Shown: one piece after another, positions 23,213-34,588 of the stretch
Numbering within the stretch: position 1 is the stretch's first letter
Layout: each line of letters starts with the position of its first letter
Assembly: GCA_037042915.1 (NCBI GenBank)
Contig: CM073203.1
Location: 2,976,001 to 3,040,000, forward strand
Length of the DNA: 64,000 nt
Source: Auricularia sp. M13
Taxonomy: Eukaryota > Basidiomycota > Agaricomycetes > Auriculariales > Auriculariaceae
Reading direction: 5' to 3'
Notes under the pieces: model-generated
What the model saw: only the letters and a program-made list of their open reading frames with translations
Database searches by the model: none
Told to the model about the DNA's origin: nothing
Position numbers and translations under genes: made by a program

Positions 23213-24456
23213 CTAGGCATTCTGCACCAGCACATTGAGTTTCCCTTCTTTCCGAAGGCCAGGGAGTGCTGCGCTCGCGGCGTCCCATATACCTGTTTTC
23301 CAGCTTGAATTGCGGCCCGGTGAAAACGGCGCGATGATGAACGAGAAACAATTAAAGCGCGGGGCACGCGATAGCAGCATTTCTTCGAGCGCGCGCCAAT
23401 CGCATTGCGGCAGTTCAAGGTAGACGGCTGTCATCGGGTCGAAGTGGTCGAGTATGACGTTGAGCCGCTCCAGCAACGGAAACGGTCCTGTGAGCTGCGG
23501 GAACGTCTCACGCCGGAATTCCGAGTGTACATGGGAGACCTTAAACTCGAGCACGCGAAGTCGCCTGCAGTGTCCCAGGAAACCGTTCAAGCTCTCGGCA
23601 GGAGCATGTGGGTTTTCCCATCTATTCCATCTGCTCTGAACGTGGATGTGGCTGAGTTCACAATTTGTTGCAACTCGAGTGGACGAACCGCGGTGAGTTT
23701 GAGGCTGTGAATCAAATGGCAGCAATCTTCCGTGTTGGCTACGAATGATGCGATATCTTCCTCGTCGACAGGCAAGGAATAAAGCGATTGCACGATTTCT
23801 ACGCTCTGCAAGTTTGGTGCCACTGCATGGAGCGAGGATAGCCAGATGCCAAGGTCTAGCAGTGCGAATCCCGAGAGCATCCGCAACGTGAGGCTTTGGA
23901 GTGACGCTTGATTTGCGCCAGCTGGAAGTAGACGGACGATGGTAGACCGACCAATTGCCTGGATCAGACCGAAGTCCCAGGATGTCGCATCTAGAGGTGG
24001 CAACGCCTGAGGGGGGAGGTATCCCAAACGCTCGACCGTGAGGTGCCGTAGGCTGGGAATACGCTTCGAGAGACCATGCAGAGCATTGTACCAGTCGTCG
24101 CTGCCAGCAAAAGTGACGATATCAACACAGAAGGGCGGCGGCAGCACCAGGCGGCCCGCGAAGGCTAGCAGGTCTCGATCGTCGTCCGATCCGAAGAATG
24201 TCAAGTGGCGAAGATAGAGGAGCAGATGCGACATTGTTTTATGAAACCGCGCGAAGTATTTAGGTCCGTATACTCGGGTAACTCCAAATGTGAACTTTGT
24301 GAAGCCGCTGCGTATCTGGATGGACCGGAAAAGGTAGGAGAGTGCACGGGGCCGCCAGCCGCTTGCGACCCTGCTACAGGCCAGCAAGGTTCGCCTATCC
24401 TGGCTGAAGAAATCGATTACCTGCTCTGCGAGTTCCACAGGAAGTGTCGCGGGCAT
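23213..24456 (-). CDS. F-box protein, family II, copy A
   Basis: Two exons, 24456-23689 and 23635-23213, with a 53-nt phase-0 GT-AG intron (23636-23688), give 396 residues. The F-box starts at once (LPVELAEQVIDFFSQDRRTL, then ASGWRPRALSYLFRSI). A leucine-rich region with the motif LLLYLRHLTFFGSD follows, and the second exon carries LRVLEFKVSH and SRAPRFNCFSF. The start at 24456 was chosen over the ATG six codons upstream because copy B begins at the equivalent place. Copy B, 377 bp to the right on the same strand, has the same intron. Predicted role: SCF substrate receptor, target unknown. Confidence 0.83.
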
Positions 24457-24833
24457 GACGATGGAGAGGAGCACGAGTCTGAGTTCGACAAAGAGCGGCT
24501 CGGAGCGGCTCGGTCGACATTGACCGACCCTAAAGTCGCCTGATGACCGTTTCCGTCTGTCCAGGGTACGTAAGTTATCTCAGACCGGCTCTTTGAGGAA
24601 TTTATCGGTGGCAAGGGTTCTTCGCTAACCGCATAAGCTGCTGCTTTTGTTTGTGGCCACCAAAGAGTCCGCATGCGGTATTCTGTAAACCTACAGATCG
24701 CGCGTGACTTTGGCGCCGAACAAACAAGCAACTGTCCCAGCACCGCGCGCCGAACACGGCCCAGGTGCATTTGTGGGACCAAAATCATGTGCCAGTGTAG
24801 CCATCTATTCGGGAGAATTGATCTGGGGTACGC

Positions 24834-26093
24834 CTACGTGTTCTCTACCACGACCTCCAGCTTTCTGGCGGCGTGCAAACCTGGAAGTGCGGTGCTGGCC
24901 GAGCCCAGTATGGCTGCACGCCACAGAGCATTCCTGCCGGGAGAAAACGGGGTGATGGTGAAGACGAAGCAGTTGAAGCGGGGCGCGCGCAAGAGCAGCA
25001 TTTCCTCCACAGCGTGCCAGTCCCAAGGAGGAAGTTCGTCAGTAACGGTGGCCATCGGATCGATATGGTGGAGTAGGACATTGAGACGCTCCAAAGACGG
25101 GAATGGTCCTGTCGGCTGAGGAAACTCATCCTGCCGCCACTTCAGGTTTCTGTGTTGGATTTTTAGCTCGAGGACCCGAAGTTGCCGGAACCGTCCCAGG
25201 AAAGTGTTCATATTGTATTGCGGGTCGCTCTCAAATCCTATCCACAGCGCCTGGAAAAATGTGCGCATGAGTGAACGCGCCATAGTCATGGACGGTTATG
25301 AACACACCGACGAAAGCCTGAGCCTATGCACGAGATCGCAGCAATCCGCGTCGATGGAGAAGAATGATTCGACGTCACCTTTCCAGACCTGCTGACCGCC
25401 AGCCTGCACGAGCTCGATGCTTTGCAAGTTGGGTGCCATTTCAGGAAGAGACCATAGCCAAAAGGCGACGTCATACAGCGTGCAGTTGCCGCGCATCCTC
25501 AGGGTCACATATTTGAGCGATATTTGAACTACATCGGATGCGGATACAAGGCTATTGTCGTTGGTGTAGACATCGGCTATCTCGCTCAGCCCAATGTCCC
25601 AGGACGTCGCATTGAGAGCCGGAAGCGCATGAGGGGGGATGTTCCAGAGGCAGTCGATAGTGAGTCGCCGTAGGTCAGGAAAACGCGTCGCAAGGCTGTC
25701 GAGAGCATTGAACCAGTCGAAGGTTCCAGAAAAAGTGATAGCCTCGACGCGGTGGGGCGATGGCAGCCGTAGGTGGAACGCCAGGTCGTACAAGGCCCCA
25801 TCGGCAATAGTTTGGGCAGAGTGAAAGAATGTCAGATGCCGGAGATAGAGAAGCAGGTGCGGCATAGTGTCTCGTAGTCGTGCAAAGTACGTCGCCCCGT
25901 ATACGCGTGTAAGGCCAAAAGAGAATATGGTGAAGCCGTCGCGTATTTGGATAGACCGAAACAGGCGCGAGAGAGCGCCGGGTCGCCAGCTGCTTGCGAG
26001 CTTACTGCAGGCCAGCAATGCTCGCCTGTCCTTGCCTAGGTTGTCCATTATCTTCTCTGTCAGTTCGACAGGGAGGACGGTGGTGGAGGCCAT
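24834..26093 (-). CDS. F-box protein, family II, copy B
   Basis: Exons 26093-25308 and 25250-24834 flank a 57-nt phase-0 intron (25251-25307), giving 400 residues. Sequence parallels copy A along its length: LPVELTEKIMDNLGKDRRAL, YLRHLTFFHSAQ, LRVLELKIQH, RAPRFNCFVFT. A short insertion occurs after the YLRHLTFF motif. Without splicing the first exon would end at a stop inside the intron, and the conserved position in copy A confirms the junction. Function as for copy A. The pair is a head-to-tail tandem duplication. Confidence 0.83.
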
Positions 26094-26299
26094 GAAGAGC
26101 AAGGCTGTGTTCGGTTCAGCGGCCAGATGTGCTGACGTCGCGGCCCCGAGCGGCGAATGATCCGCAGGGCACAATCGTAAGCCATGGGAGGAGAAATCTC
26201 AGCAGCACAACAGCCTCATGTCATGAATACTTGCTAAGGGAGGGCATCATAGCATGCGAGGACATGCGTTCAGCGCAGGCCATTCGCAAGCGCCCGCGA

Positions 26300-26458
26300 T
26301 CATGCGCCGTGTACGATCGCAAGTCTCAAAGTCGGCGTTCCAGACGCCCCAGTAAACGGCACTCGCACCCCGGGAGTTTGCGCTTCCAGATGCAGAATGT
26401 GCAGATTGGGACAGTAATGCACTGCTGCGTCGAGCAGCTCTTGGTTTACCTCTCTGCA
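26300..26458 (-). pseudogene. Leucine-rich (F-box-like) fragment
   Basis: This short frame reads LLDAAVHYCPNLHILHLEAQ and then TLRLAIVHGA before a stop. The CPNLHILHLEA pattern is that of the leucine-rich part of fungal F-box proteins. No F-box is visible upstream, so it is probably a relic. Confidence 0.4.
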
Positions 26459-27512
26459 GGGGCCGTGAGCTAATGGATACAGAGCTCGAAGTCCAAAGTG
26501 TAGAATTTGGACGCACTCTATCTATACGCAATTAGCAAATACGATCAAAAAAAACTGAATGGACGTGCTTCAGTCGCATCGCGACAAGATGTTCCACTGA
26601 TCTTGCCACTGGTCGTCGAAGCTAGAGGCCAACGGGGCTAACGAGCACAACGTTTTCTGCGACATACACTGCCTTTGCAATTCTTCCGAAGAAAGCCTAC
26701 ACTGAATGGCAATCTCTACCCGGCGAAATGCAAGGAATCGATGGGAGAAACCGTCAAATGCGGGTCTGCGGGTCGACACGCAGCTCGGGCGCATAGGGAA
26801 GACATGAGCTCGGTACACGCAAAGCACATGCTTTGCTCTCGTGCGAAGGGGTTTCCGTTGCAGCGGATGGTCAAGTGGCTGAGGTTTCATAATAAATTCG
26901 GCGCCGATGTTTCGCATCGTGAGGAACGCTTCGGGTTCGAATGCAAGCCATTCTGCGATGAGTATAGAGTAGTTAGTGCGACGTGCTTTATTCCAGGCAT
27001 AGGCCATACCATTTGCTTCACGTGACTGCTCCGCCGCGATGGTGGTGAAGCGGAAGAGTCAAGACGATTTCAAACACCGACCCAACCGCTTGCTCCTGAC
27101 CATCTGCCGTCGTTTTTCCATGTGTTCAAGGCTTCGCTTGCAATGCTCGCAGTTCTGACTGTTCTATGCTACCCTATTATGCGCATACTTGGACTGGCAC
27201 ATCTGGCGGGTCACGAAGAACAAGGTCAAATTTGGACTGGGCGCTAGCATGCTGTCGCCGTGCGCGCGCTCCGTCTGCTGCCTATTTCGCCCCGAATGCG
27301 GTCTGATTGCTTGCTCTGGACTTCTGCGCGGCGTGCGCACCCCGTCTTGCGTTTTTCGACATCAGATTATGCTACCCTGCGGTCTGTGGACGCCGCCAGG
27401 GACCTCTCCCACTATATAATTTGCGGTCTGTGTACCCCGCGTCCAGGCACGAGCCCGCAGCCGCAGACTGCGCAGAGGCTTTGTGCTATTTTTGCGCCTG
27501 ACAACGTGCGGT
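26459..27512. other. Spacer, nothing recognised
   Basis: Frames at 26570-27025 on either strand are open but resemble nothing I know. The right end is the promoter of the secreted-protein gene. Confidence 0.45.
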
Positions 27513-27518
27513 ATAAAG
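27513..27518 (+). promoter_or_regulatory. TATA box of the secreted-protein gene
   Basis: TATAAA lies 71 bp before the ATG at 27584. Confidence 0.6.
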
Positions 27519-27583
27519 GCGCTTGCTCGGTTCTCCACGCTCAATTCGTAACGAGCATTGCCGGTGCACCTCCTACCTCAGAA

Positions 27584-28749
27584 ATGCTGTCGCTCGTCTT
27601 CGCGCTCTTTACTGCCCTCGGTTCTGTGCAAGCTATCAGCTGGCCGCTCATTCTCGATGCTGGTTCGACTGGCGGGAACGTCTGGATCGAGCTGACGTAC
27701 ACGTGCGTGCACTGCCAGCGGTTGCTGTACCTTCGTAGTAGGGCGCTGTGCTCAAGGAGCGTTACAGCATTCACGTTCCACAGGGCCCGCCGGCGACTGT
27801 CACTACAGGTCCTTGGGTGCGCACTCTTTTTTCCTCTTGACCTTTCACATTTCTAACTGACCGTGTCATCGCTTCAGTTCTTCTGGGTACGCTCGCCGCG
27901 CAGGGAATTGAAGGCGAAGCAAATGAGATTCACATGGCATGCAGTGCGGCTTGCAGCCCCAAGGCGGCGGTGTAGTCCAGCCCGTCCTGCAGTGGGGCGA
28001 GGACGCGCCGGGGTACGTCAACCCCAACGCGCCGTTCCCGCACATCTGGGCTATGGTGGTACGCTCGCGCTCATCCTCCGAATCTCCTCATCCCGAGTTC
28101 CCTGAGAATCCACTTCAGCTGTGGGACGTACCCGCTAGCGGACTCAACAACGACGTTGTAAGTTGCACTTGGTTGGTAACTTCTAATACGCTGAAGCTGA
28201 CGCTGTGCTTTCGCTGTAGAGCCGGATTAGCAACGGCGTGTGGGCTGCGCAGGGAGACCAGATCGCCAACAGCGCGAGCTTCTCGAATGGGTTCTGGACG
28301 CAGACTGCGACCGTTATTTCTGGCCAGGCGAACGGCGCGTCGACGTCAACCAATATATCTGCTAACCGTGAGTGCCCGTCGTTTCTCACTGCCCCATCAC
28401 TTGACTGAACGTTACGCTGGATAGAGTACTTCCATGACGACGCCGCGCACGATGGCGCTGCGAACTTCTTCCTCTGTGAATCTGAGTGCGTGCTTTGCCC
28501 ATGTTCTGATTACACGTGCGATGCTAACGCGACTCGGACAGATTGGATGGGCAGCAAACCAACCAGTGGAACTTCCCCGTGCTCTTCACCGACATCTTCA
28601 TCCGCGCTAAGAACAGCAACGGCGTGGAGGCCCTGTGCGCTTCGGCGCGCCCGTTTTCCGACGGCAATGGCTTCGCGAACATGACGGGCTTCTCGATGTT
28701 CGACGCCAATACGTGCCACTTCGCTAGTCTGACGCTTACACCGCCTTGA
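27584..28749 (+). pseudogene. Secreted protein of unknown function with frame breaks in its 5' half
   Basis: The ATG opens a signal peptide (MLSLVFALFTALGSVQA) followed by ISWPLILDAGSTGGN. Later blocks are GAVLKERYSIHVPQGPPAT, LLGTLAAQGIEGEANEIHMA, QPVLQWGEDAPGYVNPN and FPHIWAMVV. The 3' half is perfectly spliced: exons end or start at 28157/28220, 28367/28425 and 28485/28542, with introns of 62, 57 and 56 nt, ending LTLTPP. In the 5' half three joins fail by one base: the first intron (near 27703), the second (near 27820-27880) and one inside the exon near 27960, where MACSAAC and QPQGGGVV lie in different frames. It may be decaying, or the sequence carries single-base errors. Confidence 0.6.
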
Positions 28750-29030
28750 GCACTCTCATACCCATGCAGTGTGCGTTCTTTGTACTTTGGAATGCAAATG
28801 GAAGGGCAATGTTAAATTGATTCTCAACGCAATGATGGCTCGATAAATATGCAAGGAGGGACAGTGTGTGCGGCAACAACAGGGGTATAACGTTCGTGCA
28901 ATGTCGAAAACAGCGTCCATCTAACGTCACTGCGTCAACATATCAAGGGTAAGTGGCCCGCTAAATTCTGCGTGTTAGAAACGTGCGTATGACGCGCGGT
29001 GGGTGATCACGCACGGGACGGTGTGGGGAA

Positions 29031-29474
29031 TTACAGCATAGCGCCGACGACGCCAGCCACGAGCAGCGAGAGTGCCACGGGGCTCGCACCGAGCGCGAAC
29101 GCAGCGCCATCGCCCGGGAGGTCCGTCGGCGTGGAGTCCGCGGGTGTCGTGTCGAGGCTGCCGGCGGGCGGGAGCGGGATGCCGGTCCCGACGGGCGTGG
29201 AGGGCGACAGCGGAGCGTCCCCTCCGAGTGGCGCTGAGCCAGCAGGGGCGGACGCGTCGGGAGGGAGCGCGGCCGTGTCCGACGCGCCGCCGCCGAGGAC
29301 GGTCGTGCCGCTCGGCAGGGGCGCTAGCGTGTCGCTCGGCGTGGGCGCGAGTGTGTCAGATACGCTGGGTGCGGGTGCGAGCGTGTCGGATGAGCCGGGC
29401 GCGACGACGGTGGGGTCTTGCGCGTAGGCGCCGACGGCGGCGGCGGCGATGAGGAGCACGGACGAAAAGCGCAT
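29031..29474 (-). CDS. Small GPI-anchored, Ser/Thr/Pro-rich wall protein
   Basis: A single exon of 147 residues. It begins with a signal peptide (MRFSSVLLIAAAAVGAYA). The mature part is dominated by Asp, Thr, Ala, Pro and Ser with three SDTLAP repeats (about residues 29-50), and the protein ends with a small-residue site and a hydrophobic tail (SPVALSLLVAGVVGAML), the pattern of a GPI-attachment signal. It should be heavily O-glycosylated and displayed at the plasma membrane or wall. No cysteine is present. A TATA element sits at a normal distance. Confidence 0.78.
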   Translation of the reverse strand: MRFSSVLLIAAAAVGAYAQDPTVVAPGSSDTLAPAPSVSDTLAPTPSDTLAPLPSGTTVLGGGASDTAALPPDASAPAGSAPLGGDAPLSPSTPVGTGIPLPPAGSLDTTPADSTPTDLPGDGAAFALGASPVALSLLVAGVVGAML

Positions 29475-29569
29475 GGTGAGAGAGTGAGAGAGTGGGAGGC
29501 TACCGAGGTGCTGGTGCTGGTGGGTCGCTGACGAGCTGTTGAGATGCTAACGGGCCGTGCTGAGCAGTC

Positions 29570-29576
29570 TTATATA
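29570..29576 (-). promoter_or_regulatory. TATA element of the GPI-protein gene
   Basis: TATATAA on the minus strand, about 95 bp before the ATG at 29474. Confidence 0.55.
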
Positions 29577-31326
29577 CTCAGACGCGGGTGGAGCAGTATT
29601 TGATTGTGTCGATCATCGGGATCGCGCTATTCACGCTTGTTGCTGCGCATACGTAGTGCATATAGTCGATTGCACTGCTCGACGTTTGGGGGTGCCTTCT
29701 GTCCTTCGAGGCGATCCTGGTCCCGCGAAGCGTGATCACAAGAAGGTTATGTAATCAGGGCCTGCTACTGTACAGCTGCGTCGGCTTAGTCCGCTGTGCA
29801 GGTGCTCCCGACCATCACCATTGCAGTCGTATTTCTTTTAGCTGGACTCAACGCTGACGACACGCTCTGGGAATTGACAATGCAGGTACCGCACAGTATA
29901 TGCGCTTGTCGTTGCTATGCAGCGCGCTCCACAAACAACGCCGACTGGTTGATAGGACACCCGACGGACAGCTCTCATTGGGACGATGCTGCTCTTGCTC
30001 CACCTTCCGCCCGTTTGACAGAAGCGCTGTCGAACGTATCGCCATCGTTCTGAGCGCCTTCGACGCTGTGCTTCGAGGCTTGACGCCGCGCCACGGCGTG
30101 TATGCGTAATTCCGACCCTGGCCCAGCACTGATCAGAGTTGTCTGACAGCCGTATGCAAAACGATAGACAGTAACTGCACCCGCGCCTACAGCTCGGTGG
30201 GGCTCTTGCGATGCAAAAACGGCGGCAGAGAGCTTCGTATGACCGACGGAGGGCATCTGCGAGGCCTCCGACCTGCCATAAGGAGCAACCTCCACTGCTC
30301 GGCGCCACCTTTCGGGGGGCGCTGTGGAGCACGCAACGGGTGCTATCCCCTCGTATAGTTCCTGAACCCTAGTTCAGGTCTCTTAATTCATTCCTGCGGA
30401 TTTTCCCGAAACGTTGACTTTGAAATTTTAATGTCCGCTTTTGGTAATTTCTTTCCGCTATGACCGTTGTAGCAACGATGCGCTTTGCGCTGACTCGCAC
30501 GCTCTATTTCATGTTCGTCGATCTCCACTCCCTCCTCATGGGCGATCCGCTTCTTGGTTCGTTGTTGGCTTCTTTTCGTCCGAGCTCCCTATCCTGTCTG
30601 TCTTACTACTGCGCATACGCAACCGTTCAGTATTTCGGCCCGCATACGCTACGCTCTGGCATCCATCATAATATGCTTAACGTACCTGCATTGTTGCAAT
30701 CTGAGCGCAGTATTTGACCGCACTGCTCCTCCATATTCTTTGAGTCTGGTCCAACCTCTGGTCGTAGCGCCGCTCAGTCACAGTGTTAAGCGCGTGACCG
30801 AACCGACTAGGACGCCTCGGATCGACCGATAGACCGATGTCTAAGACGGGGAGCCAGGCGCGGATGGGGAACCTTGACGGGTGGCCCGACAGATGACCTA
30901 TGGCCCCCAGAGTCCGTAGTGGGCGAACGGGGGCGCTCGAGAGGTAGTCGAGGTACTCGAGCGTCGATAGAAGGAAGAGTGAGCCGAAGGTGCCGATAGA
31001 AAGCAAGGCGAGCGAGGAGAGCGGCCGGATTGAGTGGCGCGGCTCTAGTGAGGTGGGACGAAGCTAGGCTGTTGCTATTTCGGTTTTCGAACTAGAGTAC
31101 ATCGAAGCGAGGCAAGGATACAAATAGGAAAGCACAGAATCACATGGGAGACACTCGGGTAACTGCTAGACCGGTCGGATCAACAATAGAAATACGAAAC
31201 ACAGGATTGCGCAGTGATCGCAGTCAGAGTGATCCGATATCGAGCAGAGTGAGTCAGGATGATGACAGAGTGCTTAGGAAGCGAAAGGGAGTGACGGAAG
31301 ATGATTAGAAAGATACTAGAATGTGT
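29577..31326. other. Long spacer, nothing recognised
   Basis: About 1.7 kb. The frames at 29796-30332 look like chance; no repeats of note. Confidence 0.45.
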
Positions 31327-31528
31327 TAGAAGGTGATCCGGGTCGAGCGGAGCGATGCGAAGGCGAGGCGAGACCGATAGGATCGAAGGGGAGCGAGGCA
31401 AAAGGAAATGGAAGCGAATGGGAGCGAAGGGAAGCGAAGGAAATCGAGTGAAGAATAGATATACTCGAACCGAAGGAAGGGCAAGGCGGGAGGACCGAAG
31501 GGTAGAGAAGGGTCGGACGAGCATGGGT
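31327..31528. repeat. Purine-rich low-complexity tract
   Basis: The + strand is almost all A and G for ~200 bp, built on degenerate GAAGCGAAGG/GGGAGCGAAG units. The long reading frames that cross it on both strands are products of this composition. Confidence 0.65.
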
Positions 31529-31640
31529 CGTAACACACAGCATGATTCATCTCCCGTCCTTGTCTTCGCTATAAATATCAGGAACAACCCGTTTCTCTAC
31601 ACCCCTGTCCCACCGTGAGATCTACCTTGACCGATTACGT

Positions 31641-32187
31641 ATGGCTGCCCCTTCCATTCCCACGTCTTCTCTCGGTGCTAGTAGCGAACAAGATTATCAA
31701 GCGTTTTACGAAAGATCGTGAATGTGAGTAACAATTACTACTAATAGTCTGCCGTGTCGCTAAATCTGTGCACTGCCGTAGCTACTGTGTATTACGACGA
31801 TTTGCGCTTCTCCAAATGGACGATGGTGCGACGGCCTGGCGAGACAAGGGTTGTAGTAAGTGCTATACACGACTTGTTCCTGGCGTCCATAATCCCATCT
31901 CCTCGTCGGCCGAGACGTTCTCGGAGATCTACAACACAACAAAAGGTCTGGAGCTTCCTCGATCGAAGATGAGCTTCATTGCGTCTGAGAATCTCAAGAA
32001 CGGCGACCTCGTTTTGGTCGATGCGACTGTTCATCGCTATCACAAGCACAAGGACGGCAAGAAGACGGTTTATACTGAGTGGATTGCCAACTTCAACCTC
32101 AATTGGATTGCGCTCCTCGACGACAGTCTCCCCGAGGTCGCAAAGGCGAGCACTTCCGCCAACGAGGAGATTGAGCTTTCGTTCTAA
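31641..32187 (+). pseudogene. Domain-of-unknown-function gene, copy 1, frame-broken
   Basis: A candidate first exon starts at 31641 (MAAPSIPTSS ... EQDYQAFYERS). Then VYYDDLRFSKWTMVRRPGE and VVVSAIHDLFLASIIP follow in a second frame, and AETFSEIYNTT, LPRSKMSFIASENL and NGDLVLVDATVHRY in a third to the stop. The last shift, near 31905, has no intron signals. The final ~90 residues match the gene at 61.8-62.3 kb (shared PRS-M, GDLVL and W-A-NL pattern). This seems to be a widespread Agaricomycete family without known function. It is likely a broken copy. Confidence 0.5.
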
Positions 32188-33912
32188 AGCTCTTACCGTT
32201 GCTGTGAGTACAGTGTAATGACCATATCTTCATTTGCTGAATACAATCCCAGCGCTTGTTTTGTACACATCGCCACTCCGTGAATTTTGCCCGCTTGGGA
32301 TTTTACAGCGGAGTGGATTGTATATAGTTCCTTTCGCCGCTGCGGTTTTAGTTACTTTCATCTTCCGAATTACACTACTTTTCGATCGCGACACCTTTGA
32401 CTCCGACTGCCAGACCTTAAAGACATCGGATCTGTTCGCTGTATTAGGCTCGCCGTAAGGGAGGGTTCAGGACACCCGTGCGCGCAGCACGGCCTTACCC
32501 TAAATTACCATATTCCCCTTTAGCTGTCAAACACGGAGGCAATCTCCTATTTTGGTGCGCAAAATTTCCTTTTGAAGAACGAAGATTTCATCCTTTATAT
32601 AGTCCGGATGTATGCGGCCGGATCTTACTGGCTGAGGGTAAGGTGTCGCACAGGAAAGTTCTGAAACAATATGTGTCGCAGATAGAAGTTCTGAGACATG
32701 TGGGTTGCGTCCGGAAGTTCTGAGACATTTGCCCTCTTTGCATCCGCTTGACTTTAAAGCCAGGCTACAATGTGAACTTCCACCTCAGAATAGCGCTACT
32801 TTTACCCGCCGAGGCCATCTTCGAGTGCATAATAGTCTACTGTTCTGAGATTTGAGCGTCGGCTGAGCTTTAGAGGCTGCGGCGGGCCGGTTGGCCACCC
32901 ACTCCGCTGTCCACCATGACCAGCATGCTCGCTCAACAGCAAAATCTTGCATATTTCTCCGCGTGCGGCCGTAGTAGTAGCAGTAGACAGGAGTTGCAGT
33001 GCCTACAAAGACCTCTCCAGCTTCAGACAACCCGGTTGCGTCTAAGTACTTGGTTAACCTCTCCCTCCCCCTTTCCCCTGTATTCTTAGAGGATTGGAGC
33101 CGCTACACCTTGATCTTGCCTGGAGCTCACATGCTGAGTGCTAAACTCTAACTCATAAGTAGGACATCTGCCGGTAAGTGTAGATGCACACCTGACGAAT
33201 GCTGCAAAGCGCATTCTTGAATTTTATGTTCACCGCATGGCTCCTTAATTATTCTCATCGCTGATTCCAGTGTCTATGTAAAACCGAAGCAAAGCGAAGG
33301 TTTGTCTTGTTACTGTCTATCGTTTTGCATACGGCTGGAACCGATAGGCGATTAGCTGCAACATTCTCATCTTCGGGGATTACACATGTAGCACCTGAAA
33401 TAGAGTGAGCCAAAGACGTCCAATCGAGGGCGAACAAATCGTTCATGCGGTTGTGATTATCGATGAAGTTGTCAAGTGCTTCTGCCCCAGTAACGACCGG
33501 AGTCGTCTTTGGATGTCCTCTCGCTCAGTGGTGGGATCTGTCGCGCTGTTTGGCCAGCTGTGGAACCCATCCGGGGACATTGCAACGAGCACTTGCCACT
33601 GCCCGAAGTCAGAAAGGAAGAAAAAGCAGTCGACGGGAAACGCGAGGTGGCCATCGATCCTATATTCTCGTCAGCAGCGCAAGCGTCGGTGAAAGAAATG
33701 CGCATATGTACCAGATTGTTTCTTGAAATTTATGTTTACGGCCCACGGTCAAGCGATGGGCCAAATTCGATGGGGTCGCAGTATTATTGAACAACCCGTC
33801 AATTGCATGGCCGAGAGCATCAAGTTGCTGAGCAGCGAGCGTGTGAGATATGCGAACAGTACTGAGCCATCTCACCTCCACCGAAGCGCGAGCACAGGGC
33901 TGGTAGAACTCG
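32188..33912. other. Spacer, no intact gene
   Basis: AT-richer sequence with a short tandem repeat (separate entry). The minus-strand frame at 33660-33881 may belong to the gene interrupted by the MITE that follows. Confidence 0.4.
32643..32728 (+). repeat. Three tandem copies of a ~29-bp unit
   Basis: Units share the core AAGTTCTGAGACAT with a preceding TGTCGCA or TTGCGT block. The three copies are imperfect. Confidence 0.6.
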
Positions 33913-33920
33913 CCCGTCCT

Positions 33921-34588
33921 AGGGTTCTGTGTAAAATGCCCGAGCTATTCTCAACATGTTTTTTAACCAACCCGTTATTTAACAGGTGTTTAAAACAGTG
34001 TTTAAAACACAGCTTATGTAATGCATTAGAAACATCGAGACAAGCTTAGAAAAAGCAACCTTCCAGTCAAATTTACCCAGGTATACCTCCTCATACCCTA
34101 GGATATCACAGATACCTGCCAGGTATGATTGGCAATGCATGGTACTTGAAACTTTAATGCTTGATGTAATATTGTAAACTTCTACCTGTGAGAATATAGG
34201 TCAGAATGAGCCACTTTCTATACTAGATGTTTAACAACAGTCTCAGGTCTGGGCACTGGAAGAATGCTGTTCTCTTGCGAGATCTTGCTAATTAGTTACT
34301 TACAGCACTGAGACAGCTCCTGCAGTTGAATGAATCTTTCACTGATCACCCTGTGTGAGATGCGAGATGCAGCTAACTCATATGCTACCAGCAATGGAGG
34401 CTGCTAGGATATAGCGGGAAATGGCACAAAGACAAAATCCTTGGCTCCAACACATGTCTCAGAGGTCCTGCAACTGAACTGTATTTTGTTTTTAAACAGC
34501 CAATTTTCGGACCTCTGTTTTAAAACAATGTTTTAAACACTGTTTTTTAACCCGTGTTTAAAACGTGGCATTGTACACAGAACCCTAG
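33921..34588. mobile_element. hAT-like MITE
   Basis: The left end AGGGTTCTGTGTAAAATGCC (33921 on) pairs with the right end, whose reverse complement reads CTAGGGTTCTGTGTACAAT. Inside each end lie repeated TTTAAAACA-type subterminal motifs. CCCGTCCT flanks both sides (33913-33920 and 34589-34596), an 8-bp target duplication as made by hAT transposases. If the element is taken as symmetric CTAGGG...CCCTAG, the duplication is 6 bp. No coding capacity is seen, so it is non-autonomous. It sits inside the gene to its right. Confidence 0.78.
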
